A stretch of 64,000 nt of DNA. It comes from Streptomyces sp. NBC_01445 (GTDB taxonomy: Bacteria; Actinomycetota; Actinomycetes; Streptomycetales; Streptomycetaceae). This document shows, in pieces, positions 62,899 through 64,000 of this stretch. Below the pieces are notes generated by a model, which searched no databases, had not been told where the DNA came from, and worked only from the letters and a program-made list of their open reading frames with translations. The stretch is from assembly GCF_035918235.1 (NCBI RefSeq), contig NZ_CP109485.1, positions 992,001 to 1,056,000 of the forward strand. Direction: 5' to 3'. Within the stretch, counting starts at the first letter, position 1. Each line of letters opens with the position of its first letter. The translations under genes and the position numbers were made by a program.

Positions 62899-64000
62899 GT
62901 GCACACCCGATCCTGGGCCGATCTCGCCGTCCACCGCAGCCGGGTACGCGGTTGCCTCCTCGGCGGCGCGATCGGTGACGCGCTCGGGTACCCCGTCGAG
63001 TTCCTCTCCCTCGACGCGATCCGCGCCACGCACGGCGCGGCCGGGGTCACCGGCCTGGCGCCCGACGCCGACGGTGTGACGGGCCGGGTCAGCGACGACA
63101 CCCAGATGACCCTGTTCACCGCCGAGGGGCATCTGCGGGGGTACCGCCGCACCCGGGACCGCGGCATCGGCGGCGCGGAGGCGCAGATCGTCCGCGACGC
63201 GTATCTGCGGTGGCTGGAGACGCAGAACCACCCCGGTCCGCTGCCCGAGGAGGACCTGCGCCACCGCATCGGGTGGCTGCGGCACGAGCCCTGGCTGTAC
63301 GCGCGCCGCGCGCCCGGCAACGCCTGCCTCAGCGGCATCGAAGCGGGCTTCGCCCCCGACCCGTACGGAAAGCCCACCGGTGAGCCGGGGCCGGTGAACC
63401 CGAACTCCAAGGGCTGCGGCGCCGTCATGCGCTCCGCGCCCTTCGGCCTGACCGACCTGGGCGCCCGCCGGTCGTTCGAACTCGCCGCCCAGTGCGCCCA
63501 GATCACGCACGGACACCCCACCGGCTATCTCGCCTCCGGTGCGTTCGCCGCCCTCATCAGCCACCTCGTCGACGGCGAGTCCCTGGAGGGCGCGGTGCTG
63601 CGCACCCTGCGGCTGCTCGCCGGTTACCGGGGCCACGAGGAGACCACGGCCGCGCTGACCCGGGCCGTCGCGCTCGCCGAGGAGGACGGCGACGCGACCC
63701 CGGAGAGGGTCGAGACGCTCGGCGCCGGATGGGTCGCGGAGGAGGCCCTCGCCATCGGGGTGTACGCGGCGATGGCCCGTACCCGTCCGCAGACCTTCTA
63801 CGTCGGCAAGGAGGGCACTGTGTGCAACCCGAAGCCCCCGCGCACCCCGATCGAGGCCGCGTTCCTGCTCTCGGTCAACCACTCGGGCGACAGCGACTCC
63901 ACGGGCTCCCTGTGCGGCAACATCCTCGGCGCGCTTCACGGTGACGTACACCTCCCGCACCAGTGGCTGACGGAGATCGAGGGACGTACCGCCGTCGCCC
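62899..64000 (+). CDS. ADP-ribosylglycohydrolase family protein (3' end beyond window)
   Basis: At least 367 codons from GTG 62899, with GGAG about 8 bases upstream; the gene runs past the window edge. Family motifs: RVRGCLLGGAIGDALGYPVE at the start, VSDDTQMTLFTAEG (metal-binding Asp cluster), NSKGCGAVMRSAPFGL and, near the present end, SVNHSGDSDSTGSLCGN with the second metal cluster. DraG/ARH-type enzymes remove ADP-ribose from proteins or hydrolyse related glycosides using two magnesium ions. The N-terminal half and the C-terminal motif are intact, so it is probably functional. Confidence 0.88.
   Translation, partial: MHTRSWADLAVHRSRVRGCLLGGAIGDALGYPVEFLSLDAIRATHGAAGVTGLAPDADGVTGRVSDDTQMTLFTAEGHLRGYRRTRDRGIGGAEAQIVRDAYLRWLETQNHPGPLPEEDLRHRIGWLRHEPWLYARRAPGNACLSGIEAGFAPDPYGKPTGEPGPVNPNSKGCGAVMRSAPFGLTDLGARRSFELAAQCAQITHGHPTGYLASGAFAALISHLVDGESLEGAVLRTLRLLAGYRGHEETTAALTRAVALAEEDGDATPERVETLGAGWVAEEALAIGVYAAMARTRPQTFYVGKEGTVCNPKPPRTPIEAAFLLSVNHSGDSDSTGSLCGNILGALHGDVHLPHQWLTEIEGRTAVA

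Overview
The window is high-GC actinobacterial DNA, almost certainly Streptomyces. The support is pervasive G/C third positions, GTG starts behind GGAGG-type ribosome sites, and characteristic actinobacterial gene sets (glgE-treS-maltokinase-glgB, DUF5133, tandem TetR, a sugar ABC transporter without its own ATPase). I saw no rRNA, tRNA, CRISPR array, insertion sequence or phage gene. Both ends cut through genes.

Layout. (1) 1-2264: end of a phosphotransferase, a small HAD-like protein, a second phosphotransferase and a DUF5519-like protein. (2) 2331-11320: a mannoside uptake and degradation locus: LacI repressor, lipoprotein binding protein, two permeases, a GH5-like glycosidase and a GH38 alpha-mannosidase, with phased GCGC operators upstream of the binding protein. 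(3) 11376-22559: alpha-glucan/trehalose metabolism: glgX convergent with the mannosidase; a divergent pair (ATPase-like regulator and DUF5133 protein); then glgE, treS, maltokinase and glgB. (4) 22560-30591: a truncated TauD remnant, an MFS transporter, a pentapeptide-repeat membrane protein, then a sugar-acid locus (FCD-GntR regulator, DapA-like and IlvD/Edd enzymes, divergent MFS).

(5) 30658-57007: a 26-kb lipid-catabolism island. It has an SdsA-type alkyl sulfatase, alcohol and aldehyde dehydrogenases, two acyl-CoA ligases, five acyl-CoA dehydrogenase polypeptides (two forming a likely heteromeric pair), two enoyl-CoA hydratases, two SDRs, two thiolases, a TesB thioesterase, a CaiB/racemase-type protein, an MFS transporter and a tandem-domain TetR protein. 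Together these can take an alkyl sulfate or alcohol to acetyl-CoA. Seven copies of one inverted repeat, (A/G)GT(T/G)A-N8-T(A/C)AC(T/C/G), sit one in front of each of the seven apparent transcription units, including the regulator's own gene. This looks like a complete local regulon and is the strongest new observation.

(6) 57079-64000: a TPP riboswitch controlling a CytX-like transporter and thiD, a protein with two NAD-binding RCK domains, a Ser/Thr kinase, and the start of an ADP-ribosylglycohydrolase gene.
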